Shown here: positions 15,861 to 28,436 of the stretch, one piece after another
How the letters are laid out: the number at the start of each line of letters is the position of its first letter
How positions within the stretch are numbered: the stretch's first letter is position 1
NCBI RefSeq assembly: GCF_037975245.1
Contig: NC_092576.1
Coordinates: 7,685,501 to 7,749,500, forward strand
Reading direction: 5' to 3'
DNA: 64,000 bases
Source of the DNA: Apostichopus japonicus
Lineage: Eukaryota; Echinodermata; Holothuroidea; Aspidochirotida; Stichopodidae
Translations under genes and position numbers: made by a program
The notes under the pieces: model-generated
What the model saw: the letters and a program-made list of their open reading frames with translations, nothing else
Told to the model about the DNA's origin: nothing
Databases searched by the model: none

Positions 15861-16674
15861 TATTAAAATCACGATCCTTAATTAACTAACGAATATCAAT
15901 TATAGGATGAAATAACATCTTTCGCGTGTGAAAATGAAATACCTTAGAGCTTTCAAAATGCTTAAACTTAAATTACGACAATAGCCCTATTAAAAATTAT
16001 CCAATATTGTTGTCATTTAAGATTTCTATTTCAAAATTTCCACTTTAACCACTTTGTTTTCCTCTCTTTTTCAGCGTGCGGCATAGTCAATATATTTTGT
16101 TTCAAAGGCTTCAAAAACAAAACTTTTTAATCGTATTTGGGAAGACGAAAAGAGCGGCCATAGCATAAATATATGTATTTTGCATATAATTTAACTATAC
16201 GTAATACAACCTTGAGGTATAAGATTGAAAGAACGTGTCAAGCTCACGAAAATACCACCTTCATGACTTCTCAGAGAGATATGACGTGTTGCTACATGAA
16301 ATTACATACAGTGTCACAGTAGGACATAACCTTAACATTCATATATTTTTATATCTAGGTTAGGGTAACAAGCATGCAGTCACTAATAAGGCGTTCATGC
16401 ATGCATAAATTGATGTCGAGATGTCATTAGCACATAACACCTTTGCTTTCATATTTCTCTATTGCAGTGTCTTTTGAGAGTTGTTGACACATTTAAGGCA
16501 AGTGGGTATGTGCTTCTAAGTGGAGTGATATTTCTTTAAAGTAACACGATGCTTTAGGTACTTGAATATTGTCAAGTATATGAACCACGAAGCTGATTTA
16601 TTCATGCGATATAGTTTCTTTAAATTGCATGCTAGCTAATAACCCAATTCTTTTAATTATTACAATGACTTTTA

Positions 16675-16800
16675 GTGAGTCGTGTACTTTTGAATATCAA
16701 ATACCATTATTTAAAAAAAAAATATGTATTTTGAATATCAAATACCATTATTTAAAAAAATATGAATTTTGAATATCAAATACCATTATTAAAAAAAAAT
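16675..16800. repeat. Three-copy AT-rich tandem repeat, about 43-46 bp
   Basis: The word ttgaatatcaaataccatta occurs three times, each followed by a poly-A run of variable length. Confidence 0.8.
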
Positions 16801-19231
16801 ATCAAGTGATCTATATTTGTTAACGTCAAAATTATTCCAAAACAGTGCAGCAGCACTTCCTTTGAAATGTTAAATTGTCATTATGCAAGATATACAAGTG
16901 CAATAATACAATGACTAAATCCGTTGCTTGCTTGACATTCACGCTAGACGTAAAAAAAAAGTTGATTTAGGCATAAAAATGTGAGCATTAATGTTTACAA
17001 TTTGTTTTTACGTCTTCACTTAAAGGCAAGCGTGTATCGTAAGTTATCAGTAGTGCTCATGCTTTGAGCAATACCGACTATACGCCAGGTTAACCTATGG
17101 TGAATGGTGCTCAAGTGTTGCTTGATGGAGGCAATTAATTCATCTATGCTGACGATTGATAGAGAATTAGGTTATGTATCCCATTTCATAAGGTTGAGCT
17201 CATTAACCATGCCTTTTTATCGGTATCAATTTCTATCCAGCGTTCGTCGTCGTCGACCTCGTTGACAAGCCTGACTTTAAAGAGCCTTCAACTTTAAAAG
17301 TGTTAGTTCCTTAACCTATACACTATTTACGTCATAATTGCGTCATGGTAGGAGTTCTTCACAGGCACAATTACCAGATTGAATTATATTTAAAGACCCT
17401 AGAGGATCAAATTCTTGTGTTTCATTCCTTGCCATCCTCTTGTTTTGTGTTTCGTATCTACCTCTCACCATAGTTGTACCTCAAATGTGTGTTTCACTTT
17501 GTTGCATTACATTCTGTTAAGTCTCCTTCAGTTCATTCCAATTCAGCCATTTCTTTAAGGGCCCAGTATGGAAATAGTTGTGACCACTAGGTTACTATTT
17601 TGTTTTCCAGCATGTATTGTTTACATTGACTTCGCCTTCGTCATACAAAACAGCTCCCGCAGACAAACCCAGGTGCTGAGAGGAAATTACAGTTCCTCCT
17701 CCTCTTCGCCAAAAAAAAGAGAGAGAAATCCTAGAAGGAACTTTACTAGCAAAATGACATGCCTGAATCAATATCACTAGATCGCTGCACCTGTCTGAGA
17801 CTTCCTCTCTAAACCTCAGCCATAATTATTGATCTCTCGGGAAGTTTACATTGCTCTCTCTGACTCCTTAGACGTTGGGATATCCGCCGGCTATTCACGT
17901 GTTTGTTTTACGGTACCGTGCCTCCTTAATTTTCCCATCGCGGCCACAATGGAAACAGAAAATTGAATGTGAATGCCCGGAGATACATCTAAAATAGATG
18001 AATCCAATAGACAACACACGATCCGTTACAGGTGTAATGCAGGGTACAAACAAAAATGAGAGAAAGAGGAGAGATGGTTTGCAAAAGATATTAATAATGC
18101 TTAAAACATCTTTTTTTGTAGCCTCTTTGTTATCTATAACTCACTTAATATTAGTTGACTATGTGAATAGACACAGTCACGTTCCCCCAAAGTCGAACGG
18201 TAAACTCGATCTCTGGAGTAAAAGTTGAAAGGCAACGATATGCATAACGAAGCTATCAATCAATCTATATCTATTCACTAACTGACTAAGCATTAACAAT
18301 TATTGTATGATGGTTATAAAATAAGGTTAATAGGTCTGTAATGATAAGGCATGTCGATAATAGAGTGACAGTTAAATCATACACTATATTAACAAAACAC
18401 GTTTTTCGTAATGACATAGGGAATGGTTTTAAAGAAATTTTCTTCTCGTCAAATGACTAGGCGAGTTTTTGTCTTACAATGTCTTCTGTGATACAACAAG
18501 CTATTTCAATATATCTGGCTATCCTACTTTGATATTACCATAAACCACACAATTCAAGTTAGGTAAGTATCATCATATACACACACAAGAAAAACATATT
18601 AGCCAAAACAGAAAAAAAAAAATAGTCATGATTCATTTACATTATGCACTTATAAATGTTGATGATGTTTGACTAAAAGGTATAAATATTATGAAATATC
18701 AAGAAGCTGTTTCTAAACATCTACATCTTCTTTCATTTTTTTTCTGTTTTGACATTTCATTTGAGTTCAAGTCTCGCGCTTAACTTTCATGTCAAATAAA
18801 TACTGAACTCATTGCTCAATTGAGTGCGCGACATTTGCGGGTAAATCTTACATCAAAGCTTGTAAAAGATAAACTTGTAGTTATATAATTAAATTGTAAA
18901 TCAATCACCCGTTAGTGGATTTTGAGTAAGAAAGCAATCTCAAGAGGTAACGGTTCTGGGCTTATCTAGTACAGCTATTCACTTTTAGCTCCCAGGACAA
19001 ATTAAACTGTAAAACCGTTATAAAATAAACGATATATTCAATTTATATATCCAGTAAGTCTACAAAGAAAATCCGGACATTTTTTTCCCAATTAACTAGT
19101 ACACAATCATCTTAATTGTGTACTACGTTTTATTTGAAAAATAGGTTTCCAGGTCAGCCTTTTGCTTTACATATCATTCTCGTGTGACTCATTCAGTATT
19201 GTTATTATGGGTAGTATGCGTGTAACTTGAG

Positions 19232-19445
19232 AGTGTTGTGGTCAAGTGGTTAAGGCAGTGGACTTGTGATCTGAGGATTGCAGGTTCAAGTCCTGGCCAG
19301 ATCATTACGATGTGTCCTTGGGCATCTCCATTGTATCTCTTTCACCCAGGTGTATAAATGGGGACCCGCGAAATAACTTGCAAATATTGTTGCGTGCGCC
19401 GGTTTGTGGCTGCACCCAATATGGGTCTGTCAAGTCCCGCAAACC
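19232..19445 (+). mobile_element. tRNA-derived SINE
   Basis: A tRNA-like head carries an A box at 19239-19249 (tggtcaagtgg) and a B box at 19283-19293 (ggttcaagtcc), the internal RNA polymerase III promoter. It is followed by a body with tgtccttgggca, tcacccaggtgtataaatgg and a tail rich in A/C (aacattaacaaacaaaata). That architecture is the one seen in tRNA-derived SINEs of echinoderms and other marine invertebrates, where the cacccaggtgtaaatgg word is common. No flanking target-site duplication was established. It is non-coding and depends on LINE machinery for mobility. Confidence 0.8.
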
Positions 19446-20639
19446 AACTTTTGAACATTAACAAACAAAATACTGCTTGACTTTTCATAACTTATATAAC
19501 ACTCGTCATTCCTGAAACTCCTGGTAACGAGGAAATATTGAGATTTGTTCTCCATTTGCAAAGAGGAAGTTCCAAATTGAAACTCCCAATCGCAGCGATC
19601 TCTCCTAATGTTGTGTATGTGTAAAACTTATCCAATAATCAACTGGTAATTCCAGTACAGCTCTTGACCTCAATAAACTCGACAATTACTTATCTGAAGT
19701 GGGCATTCTTTTGATTTCTAATGCTGAAGCTGCACGTTCTGGAAATTCAAACACAAAAAACATTGATGAAGAACGTGGAGTAAACTTGTCCAAATTGTGT
19801 AAGCGAGGAGAAGGACTTTGACTTGGGAAAGAAGTGCCGACTCTCCTCTGGGAATATCAAATGAGAACGGCGATAAGTTTCGTCTTTTATCTTCTAGTTT
19901 TTGAGGTTATTGTGAAGCGGTTAGTATGAAAAGAAGGATATAATATACGTTAGATCCTCATCGATTCTAATCAGACTTAAGGATTTAAGAATTGATCTTT
20001 TGAGTAGGAATCTTTAAGTACAAGCTTTAACGAAGATAGAGAGAGAGGGAGAGGAGAGATCATATCACCTTACCGATCTCTTATCAACATTTTGACCTTA
20101 ATTTACAAACGTTGGCAATGAGGCATCATTGGTACTACTACTGTTACAAGTGTTGCGTTATTACCAAGTCAAAATTCTGCGGTGTGTAAACGCTATAGGA
20201 ACTAACACGTTTTGTGTCTGGGTATTCGACGATTTTTACCGGACTATTTTTTTTTTCTGCATTTTTTGTAATCACGAGGATTACACTTGAATAAGGTGAT
20301 TGTCGTTTGATGTGATTTTCATGTTACTGAATATTTTGCACTATATAACATGACGTTGAAACTTGGGCAGTATCAGATAAAACTGAGTAAAAAAAAGGAA
20401 AAAGGAAATGAAACCAATTCAAAAATAGACCAAATTCAACAAACAATTATTACGAAATAAAAAAAAAATGAGATCCGATTACTGGTAAGTAATTCTGGAA
20501 GTGACGTGAATTTGAGGTTTGATTCGATCTAACATATTAACATTTGCATGTCGCAACGGATTAGAGAATACATCGCAGAGTTATTAACATTACTGATGTC
20601 GTTGTCTTAGTACACTGAAAACTTAAATTGGTTCACCGA

Positions 20640-21000
20640 CTAACAAAACGTTAGTCCATCTGGTGCCTCTCCCGACTAACATAGCCTTAGTCAGTTGCTA
20701 TACCGACTAATTTATTCCTTAGTCAGTTGGATTTCTTAGTCGGTCATCTTAGTCCGTCAGCTTAGTTGATCAACAATTTTTTAGTCGGTAAATGTTCATT
20801 AGTCAGTTACATTAGTTGGTGACATTAGTCGGTCTTTACCGACTAATTTATATGAGCCACCGACTAGTTTATAGCAGGTTTTACATTAGTCAGGATGGTG
20901 CCTCTCCCGACTAACCTTTCTTAGTCGGTATCGACTGACTAGTTGCACTGACTAGATTCACTGAAAGAATTAAACCCGACTAGTTTCACTGACTAGTATC
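20640..21000. repeat. Cluster of TTAGTCGG / CCGACTAA motifs
   Basis: About 360 bp contain many copies of ttagtcggt, ttagtcagt, ccgactaa and ccgactagt in both orientations, so the region can fold on itself extensively. A 20-bp word, tggtgcctctcccgactaac, appears twice (about 20660 and 20893), suggesting an internal duplication. Function unknown. Confidence 0.75.
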
Positions 21001-21834
21001 ACTGAAAGAAAAGAGAGCAGAAGAAACACAAATAATGTGTACGTTGGCAGTATTTATTTCTGATAAAACTTCTGATGTCTACAAAAGGCTGACTTTCGAC
21101 AGATAGAGAAGAAATCACTGTAAATAAAATCTGAAAATCTGATTTTTTTTCCAACAAAGTTAAGACAAGTTAATGGATCAAACATGAATCGCAAAAGTAT
21201 AGCACTGCACAATAATGCAAAGTTGAGTCTTGGGCAAGGGTTCCTCATGACTTTCGTTTTAAAGTGGTACCCCAAATCGACACCAGTTAAGTCTTCACGA
21301 ACAAAGAGTGTTTCTCTTAACTACAAATGGCCTCCCACTTGTCTTCAGGAAGCCAAAATCTGCACCATTATTGACCTGTGAACAGAAAATATGATATACG
21401 TGTAAGCACAGATAAAGATATAGCACATGATAACTCACATTATCATAAACATACATTTACATTAAAATTTTATAACATATTGGGAGGTATACATTTAAAT
21501 CTAGGTCCCTCAAATTATAAGCCAGGAATAGCAGCTTTACCAAATTATTATTAGCTTTGCACAGCATAACACCAAGTTATTTCTCAAAGCTTAATAATTA
21601 TGTTAATCATGTTAATAATGATCCCAATAGACCGGGATCCCAGAGGGTTTGGTTAGCTGGGAAGGTAACCAATTGCCTTGTACATCACAATGTTCACAGT
21701 GCATTCCTGTATATGAAACCAGACGACTGGCAAACCGACTGTGGTGGGTGTGGCTGGGAGAGCAATTTTAAAGTCACCTGATAGCTAACCTAGATCAGTT
21801 TTCATGGTAACACATCAAAGTAAGTACAATATGT

Positions 21835-22120
21835 CAGGTATGGCCCCAAGAGCAACAAATGGCCATTGCCAGTAATTATTGGTGGTGGGGTACCCCTGCC
21901 AGTGATCTATAATTGACCCCTCAAGGCTGACCTAGGTCAGCTCATGAGGTAACCACTTGTAACCTACTGGAAAATGTTGGTTAGGGCTTCAGATACAACT
22001 GATGGGCATTGCCAGTAATTTTTATTGGTGGGGTACCCCTGCCAGTAGACCCCCAAAATGCCCATCCCCCATTGACCTAGATGAGCTCATGATGTAACCA
22101 GTTGAAAACTACTGGAAAAT
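21835..22120. repeat. Diverged two-copy tandem repeat, about 150-160 bp
   Basis: Both copies contain cattgccagtaatt, ggtggggtacccctgccagt, a variant of gacctaggtcagctcatga and actggaaaatg in the same order. A weaker partial third copy may lie just upstream, near 21785-21815. Confidence 0.7.
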
Positions 22121-22736
22121 GGTATTTATTGAACTTTCAGTACCTTTTATGAATACACCAGGGTGAGGGAGATATACAAAATCATTTTCTTTTAGAAGTG
22201 CTGATTTTTATTTGGAATACAAATGGCTTAATTACTACCGAATGGAATTCTTCCATCTACAATTTCTATACTATAATTTTTTGGGAGGGGGGGTATTTTT
22301 TTATTTTTCTCTTGTAGGGGAGTTTTGTTTTTGGAGGGGGGCAGGGGGTGGGTGAGGGGACTTTGAGAGTCCGATCATTGTCCATCATTTTCGTCCACTT
22401 CAACAATTTGTACTTGGCCTTTCAAAATCTGTACCACGCCATGCAGTATTTCGATTGTTCATCTACAGAAGACAGCTTCCAATATAATATTTGCTGTAAC
22501 TTGATGTATTCATAGGAGACCGTTACGACACCGTCAAATCAAACCAATGACTGTTCAAAGTTGTTACAGATATAACAAAGTCTATGGTTGAAACAAGAAA
22601 ATTGTAATATATATATATATATATATATGCAAAGCTGAAAAACCTATACAGTAAACCAAGAGTGTAGAGGCCCACAGCTAATGGCTGTTTGCGAGAGGTT
22701 CCACAGTTGACAGAATACTGTATCTTCTGTAATCTA

Positions 22737-23423
22737 TGGGAGATATAGGATATAGTGCATAATAATAACAAGTTCCAATTTGGTGCCCAGCGTACTTATG
22801 GAACTACGTTATCAATGTGAGATATAGGATATAGGGCATAATAATAACAAGTTCCAATTTGGTGCCCAGCGTACTTATGGAACTACCTAATCAATGTAGA
22901 TATAGGATATTGGGCATCAAAAACAAATACCAATTTAGTGCCCAGCGTACTTATGGAACTACCTGATCAATGGGAGATATAGGATATAGGGCACAATAAT
23001 AACAGGATCCAATGCTATGCCCAGCGTAACTTATGGAACTACCTGATCAATGGGAGATATAGGGTATAATAATAACAAGTTCCAATTCGGTGTCCACCGT
23101 ACTATGGAACTACCTAATCAATGGGAGATATAGGATATAGGGCACAATAATAACAGGATCCAATGTTATGCCCAGCGTAACTTATGGAACTACCTGATCA
23201 ATGGGAGATATAGGGTATAATAATAACAAGTTCCAATTTGGTGTCCACCGTACTATGGAACTACCTTATCAATGGGAGATATAGGATATAGGGCACAATA
23301 ATAACAAGATCCAATGTTATGCCCAGCGTAACTTATGGAACTACCTGATCAATGGGAGGTATATCATTAAATGGCATAATAATAACAAGTTCCAATTTGG
23401 TGCCCTGCGTACTTATGAAACTA
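22737..23423. repeat. Satellite array, alternating 80/71-bp units, about 9 copies
   Basis: The word ggaactac recurs at 22800, 22879, 22955, 23035, 23106, 23186, 23257 and 23337. The spacings are 79, 76, 80, 71, 80, 71 and 80. Each unit contains gggagatataggatataggg, cataataataacaagttcca and cccagcgtacttatgg. From 22955 on, long and short subtypes alternate, so the true higher-order unit is about 151 bp. Confidence 0.88.
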
Positions 23424-26400
23424 TAGCTCTTCTTTAACAGATTGTTTACGTCCTGAAGAGTTTTTTTTGTTAGTACCAACCAACACGCATAAAATGTCTG
23501 TAATCATTGAACAGGTGTCGATTTAGCAATAAGTTTGGCTCTCATTCTGTGAGCTAGACCAATTTACAAATTGTTCATTCTGTCGAGTATCATCTCTCAC
23601 AGCCTCCAAGTTTATAGTGAAATGTACTAATAAAAGGGGGTGGAATGGGTAGACATAAGTCAAATGCACACTTTAAAAAGAAATCTTGGTATATCGGGAA
23701 CATCATTGAACCTCCAATTATTGGCCCTGGAGGTAATCATTCTTTCAAAGGAAGGCATTATTTTACATCGTGTTTTTAGATCTTTTCGTGTCAAACAATG
23801 GAATATTTTTAAAACACGTCAAAACGGGTAAATTTCCTATAATTTGAAGATGTTTTGTAAGGCATCATGTCATAAAAAGCGGCTATACTTGAAACTTGGC
23901 ATGATTCCAAATCATTTGTATATCTGGGGCAGATAATTTTGGCGAGATATAGATGAATCATTCTTATGAATATTCATAAGGTTGTTCATATAGTTCACGC
24001 GCGTCAACATGGTGGTTTTTATTCCTCCTGTGACGTTCATGAACATCAGCCAATCAGGTAGGAGCTGGAATGGATTAATATTCGTGTGGCTTAATAAAAG
24101 GCATTCATTTCACATTACATTTAGAAAAAAAAAGTGTCCTTCCAATGTAAGCTAATTGTCTGTTAATCACATTGAAATAAAATCATCTCATTCGAATACA
24201 AATTGTGGTTGTAAATTGCCACAGGAATTTCATGAACCGTATGTATATAACCAGCCATGTATAACATCAGACATTTATACTAATAACAGAGCGGGAATGA
24301 TGTTTTATAAACCATTATTACAAAATAAAATGTGGCCTACACTGTTTCACGGTAACAGTTCCCAAAAAGACTCTTGTTTGCTGATGCCTGGAGCTAAATG
24401 TGTCTATGTGTCTTATATATATGTTATAGTCATATGATAAACCCTACCGCAAATTACAATCTCGAATTCCCTGTTAGGCTCATAGATGTAGTTTGATACA
24501 AGTCACTGTCGATCTTATCGACTAATCAGAACTCCATTAAATGTAATATGCCTCAGAGAAAATAATAACAAAGTAGTAAAAAAGGCATGAATTCTGACTT
24601 TTCGTTCGGTATGTTTCTCAAATACAGTACAAGTTAATATATACGATAAATAAGATACATAGAAACATGCATACATACATACATGCATAGCTACGTACAT
24701 GTAACATACATGTAACGTTTCAAGCCATAGCAAGACAAAATGTTCCACTGGGAACTTTCAGCTAACACTTGCAAGAAATTCTTCCTGGTTGCTGAAAATT
24801 TCGAATCCAACCAAAAAACAAGTTTTAGACGTGTTCAAATTATGAGCACATAACTTCCACAAAGCATTTGCAATGGGAAGAAAAAGTTGAAAGGTGATTT
24901 TAGGCAACAAAGTAATTGTGTATGGTGTAAACTATTTGCAAACACTCTCTTACAGTCTAATTTGTTCTTACATATCATTTTAAATATTGAGCCGTGAAAC
25001 GTTTGGCGTTCATTAAGTACTAATTAATTAAAGTTGCTGGACTACATAGTCCACCATTACGCCAGTTCCTCACATGCTACATCAACGTAATATAATATGT
25101 GATTATATGGCCTGAAGTAATAATATGTTAACAATACATGAAAAGCTTGTCAAGAGCTACTCATACCGAAAGCCATCTAAGGGTGCTCCGTTGTTCATTT
25201 GAGTTCAAAAGATCGTCCTTTTGTTTTAATTACAATACATAAAACAATGTGTAAACATTTCACCAACAATGGCGCTGCCGTTTTCATCAGCTTAGCCTTA
25301 AAGGAGTATTCCAGAGTATTTATAATATGTTAAAGGTGAAATATATTACAAATGATCCTAGTTATAGAGACATTATACTCAAAAAGTTCTATTTTCTTCG
25401 ACTATATAAAGACGAAAACGAAACGTCTGTCTAACATAATCCCTTTGAGGTCTCTGGTATAGGTCTGTAAAAGCTGGTAGCCTAACGCATGATGTTGTTT
25501 TAAGTATAGTTTCGCCTGTCCTTTGTGGTACCCAAGAACGCTAACGTGACATGAAAGCATCAGTTGTAAAACCGCTCTCGTGTTAAAAAGCCGCCGATGT
25601 TTCCTCCTTCTGTGAATTATAGACGGATAAAAAAGTAAATAAAGTACAAAGTGCAGAAAACATCACTTAAAAGTTTCGTAAGTCGTTAATGTGTCTTTTC
25701 AGTCTTTAAAAGTATTGATCATTAAAATAATGATTTACATTTCCATCAATTTGATCTTCCAGATCGTTAATAACTAACCTTTCTTGGTCGTGCATATATA
25801 TGATCGATGAAACTCTCTGTTTTGTATAGTAACAGGAACAGCTAGCCCTTAGGACATGAACTGATTACTGATACACAGACTCTTGCACACACGTGACACC
25901 TACAGGGCAACATGTACAAATTTACATTTCACATTTACGTTTGCAAAATACTAGCCTAACGAAGAAATTTAATACACACACAATGAAAGCAATCATGGGG
26001 AAAAGCTATTTCAAAGGAATATCAAAGTAAGATAAACGAGAATTTGGTTCACCTTTCATGAACTTAATTCATTGAATAAATCTTGCTCTTGAAGCAACTT
26101 TGTTGAGCTGCATTCATCAATTTTCTAAACCTACCAGAAATTGTTATATGTTGCACGCTATTTAGCGCGGAACGAAGAATCTCTCGAGGATTTGGAAAAC
26201 AAGTCAATTTTGTTTTATATTTTAACACCTTTAATTGATTCTGTTTAATTTGATTATAAATAAGCTCAGTCACTTTATATTGTTAGTGTTAATCACATAC
26301 ATAGAACAAAATAATTTAATCAATAAATATTGTAATGTTTTTCTCTTATTGTTTGCTTTATCGCTGACATTTTAGTAGCTACGTTAAGAAGAAATTATGG

Positions 26401-27361
26401 ATCTTTTGGAATTATGGAATGAATATATTATGGATATAGTATAAAAATATTGATGGATATATATATATATATATATATAATGGAGATAGTATATCAAATA
26501 TGACAGTATCAACGCAAAAACACTACTTTTATGCAGATTGGGTTATTAGAAATATAGAATTATCATTACTGCGTAAAGAAAGAGAACAAAGGCTGTAAAT
26601 CTATTACATTAATGTCACCAAAATGTTTGCTAACTTTGACTTCAAGTTTCATTTGTCAATCTTTGTTATTAATGCCTAAGACTTCGTTGCTGCTTCGTTT
26701 GGCAGATGATGTCATTCTTTTTAAAAAAAAATTATTGCTTTACCTCCGGTTGGACTATGTTTCATCCACCATGTGAGATGTTTCAAGCAAACTGTAGCGT
26801 AAAAGTCTATCATGCTGTTTAAAGATACGTGTTAACGTCAAGAGAAATATTTTAATCTTAGGAAAGATGTATGCGATTACTTGAAGTCTGTGGTTCCAGT
26901 AAGAGTAAAACATTCAATATAAACGACTTGACTGTGAAATGAAGTCCATTATGTTTGATCCACCTTGTAAGATGTTTAAAGCAAACTGTAGTTTAAAAGT
27001 TAATCATGCTGTTTTAAAATACGTGTCAACGTCAAGAGAAATATTTTAATCTTAGGAAAGATGTATGCGATTACTTGAAGTCTGTGGTTCCAGTAAGAGT
27101 AACACATTCAATATAAACGACTTGACTGTAATATCAAGTCCATCATACAAACAATTTGCAATTACAATATCTTGAATATTATTTAATCTAACATTGTGAT
27201 ATATCGTCATAGCTTCTCTGTGATGTTTTGGTTTCGAGCTGCAACAACAACAGCAGAAGATGTGGTAGTGAACTAACGATTATCAAGAAGATGTGTCGTA
27301 CGAGTACATCAGCATGAGTAGAATTACCCCTGATATGAGTTCACGTATACCAATTAAAGAC
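23424..27361. other. No gene recognised
   Basis: AT-rich sequence. Near 24040-24105 a ccaatcag box is followed about 45 bp later by a TATA-like aataaaagg, but no supported transcript follows. A small (AT)n lies at 26457-26479, and the 194-bp duplication at 26752-27140 is listed separately. Confidence 0.45.
26752..27140. repeat. Tandem duplication of about 194 bp
   Basis: Two adjacent copies share long identical words such as acgtcaagagaaatatttta, tcttaggaaagatgtatgcg and cttgaagtctgtggttccag. The offset measured at cagtaagagt is 194 bp (26897 and 27091). The copies differ by scattered substitutions, so this is fairly recent but not fresh. Confidence 0.88.
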
Positions 27362-28436
27362 TCAAAGCTGGAGACGAGTACGTAATTTAACACTAGTGTA
27401 TTCCAAAATGCTAGGAGTACGAATACATAATTCTGCACTAGTGTGTATACTAGCTTCCAAAATGTCAGGAGTACGAGTATGTAATTTCCACCAGAGTATA
27501 CTCGATTTCAAAATACCATGAGTACGAGTACGTAAGTTTGCACTAGCGTGTATACTAGATTCGAAACTACCAGGTGTACGAATAGGTAAGTTTGCACTAG
27601 TGTGTATACTTGACTCTAAATGCCATGAGTACGAGTACATAATTTTGAACTAGTGGGCAAACTAGTTTCCAAAATGCCATGAGAACGAGTACGTTATTTT
27701 GCACTAGTATACATACTAGCTTCCAAACTGCCATGAGTACGAGTACTTAATTTTGCATTAGTTTGCAAACGAGCTTCCAAAATGCCATGAGTACGAGTAC
27801 ATAATTTTGCACTAGTGTACATACTAGATTCCAAACTGCCATGAGTACGAGTACTTAATTTTGCATTAGTTTGCAAACTAGCTTCCAAAATGCCATGAGA
27901 ACGAGTACGTTATTTTGCACTAGTGTACATACTAGCTTCCAAACTGCCATGAGTACGAGTACTTAATTTTGCATTAGTTTGCAAACTAGCTTCCAAAATG
28001 CCATGAGTATGAGTACATAATTTTGAACTAGTATGCAAACTAGCTTCCAAAATACCATGAGTACGAATACGTAATTTCCCGCTAGCGTATACGCTAGCTT
28101 TCCAAATGTCATTAGTACAAGTACGTAATTTTTTACTAGTGCGTATTTTAGCTTCCAAAATGCCATGAGTGTGAGTACGTAATTTTGCACTAGTGTGCAT
28201 ACTAGCTTCCAAAATGCCATGAGTACGAGTACGTAATTTTGCACTAGTGTGCATACTAGCTTCCAAAATGCCGTGAGTACGTTTACGTAATTTTGCACTA
28301 GCGTGTATACTAGTTCCATAATGCCATGAGTACGAATACGTAATTTTGCACTAGTGTGCATACTAGCTTCCAAAATGCCAGGAGTATCATTACGTAATTG
28401 TGCACCAGAGCGTATACTTGTTCCATTGTAAAGCAA
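27362..28436. repeat. 54-bp minisatellite, about 20 copies
   Basis: The unit contains ccatgagtacgagtacgtaa, ttttgcactagtgtgcatac and tagcttccaaaatg. Neighbouring units are spaced 54 bp (for example 28216 to 28270). As 54 is a multiple of three, several minus-strand frames stay open and give an 18-residue periodic peptide. More than one frame is open and neither has a start context or homology, so I read it as non-coding. Copies vary by substitution and a few indels. Confidence 0.88.

Larger units (their letters stand above)
9317..19231. other. No gene recognised; AT-rich DNA
   Basis: Contains interrupted (AT)n near 10579-10648, the degenerate A/T/G trinucleotide stretch near 11060-11240, (AT)n at 11264-11347 and 15567-15666, a two-copy 47-bp repeat at 15779-15860 and a three-copy repeat at 16675-16800. 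No exon with recognisable homology was seen. A short ectopic match to the 54-bp minisatellite of 27-28 kb lies near 14395-14430 (gagtacgcgtacttaatttt). Confidence 0.5.
19446..22736. other. No gene recognised; repeats
   Basis: Apart from the inverted-motif cluster at 20640-21000, a diverged two-copy repeat at 21835-22120 and a short (AT)n at 22607-22628, no feature is supported. ORFs of 65-82 codons here show no recognisable domain. Confidence 0.5.

Noticed and set aside
22737-23423. Possible CRISPR-like array
   Set aside because: Units are contiguous 71-80-bp tandem repeats without unique spacers, and the host is eukaryotic.
24040-24437. Promoter (CCAAT and TATA-like boxes) with a following ORF
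   Set aside because: The ORF begins without an ATG, has no homology, and such short boxes are expected by chance in AT-rich DNA.
27910-28436. Minus-strand repeat-protein ORFs of 118 and 157 codons
   Set aside because: Product of a 54-bp minisatellite. Different frames are equally open, and there is no homology.
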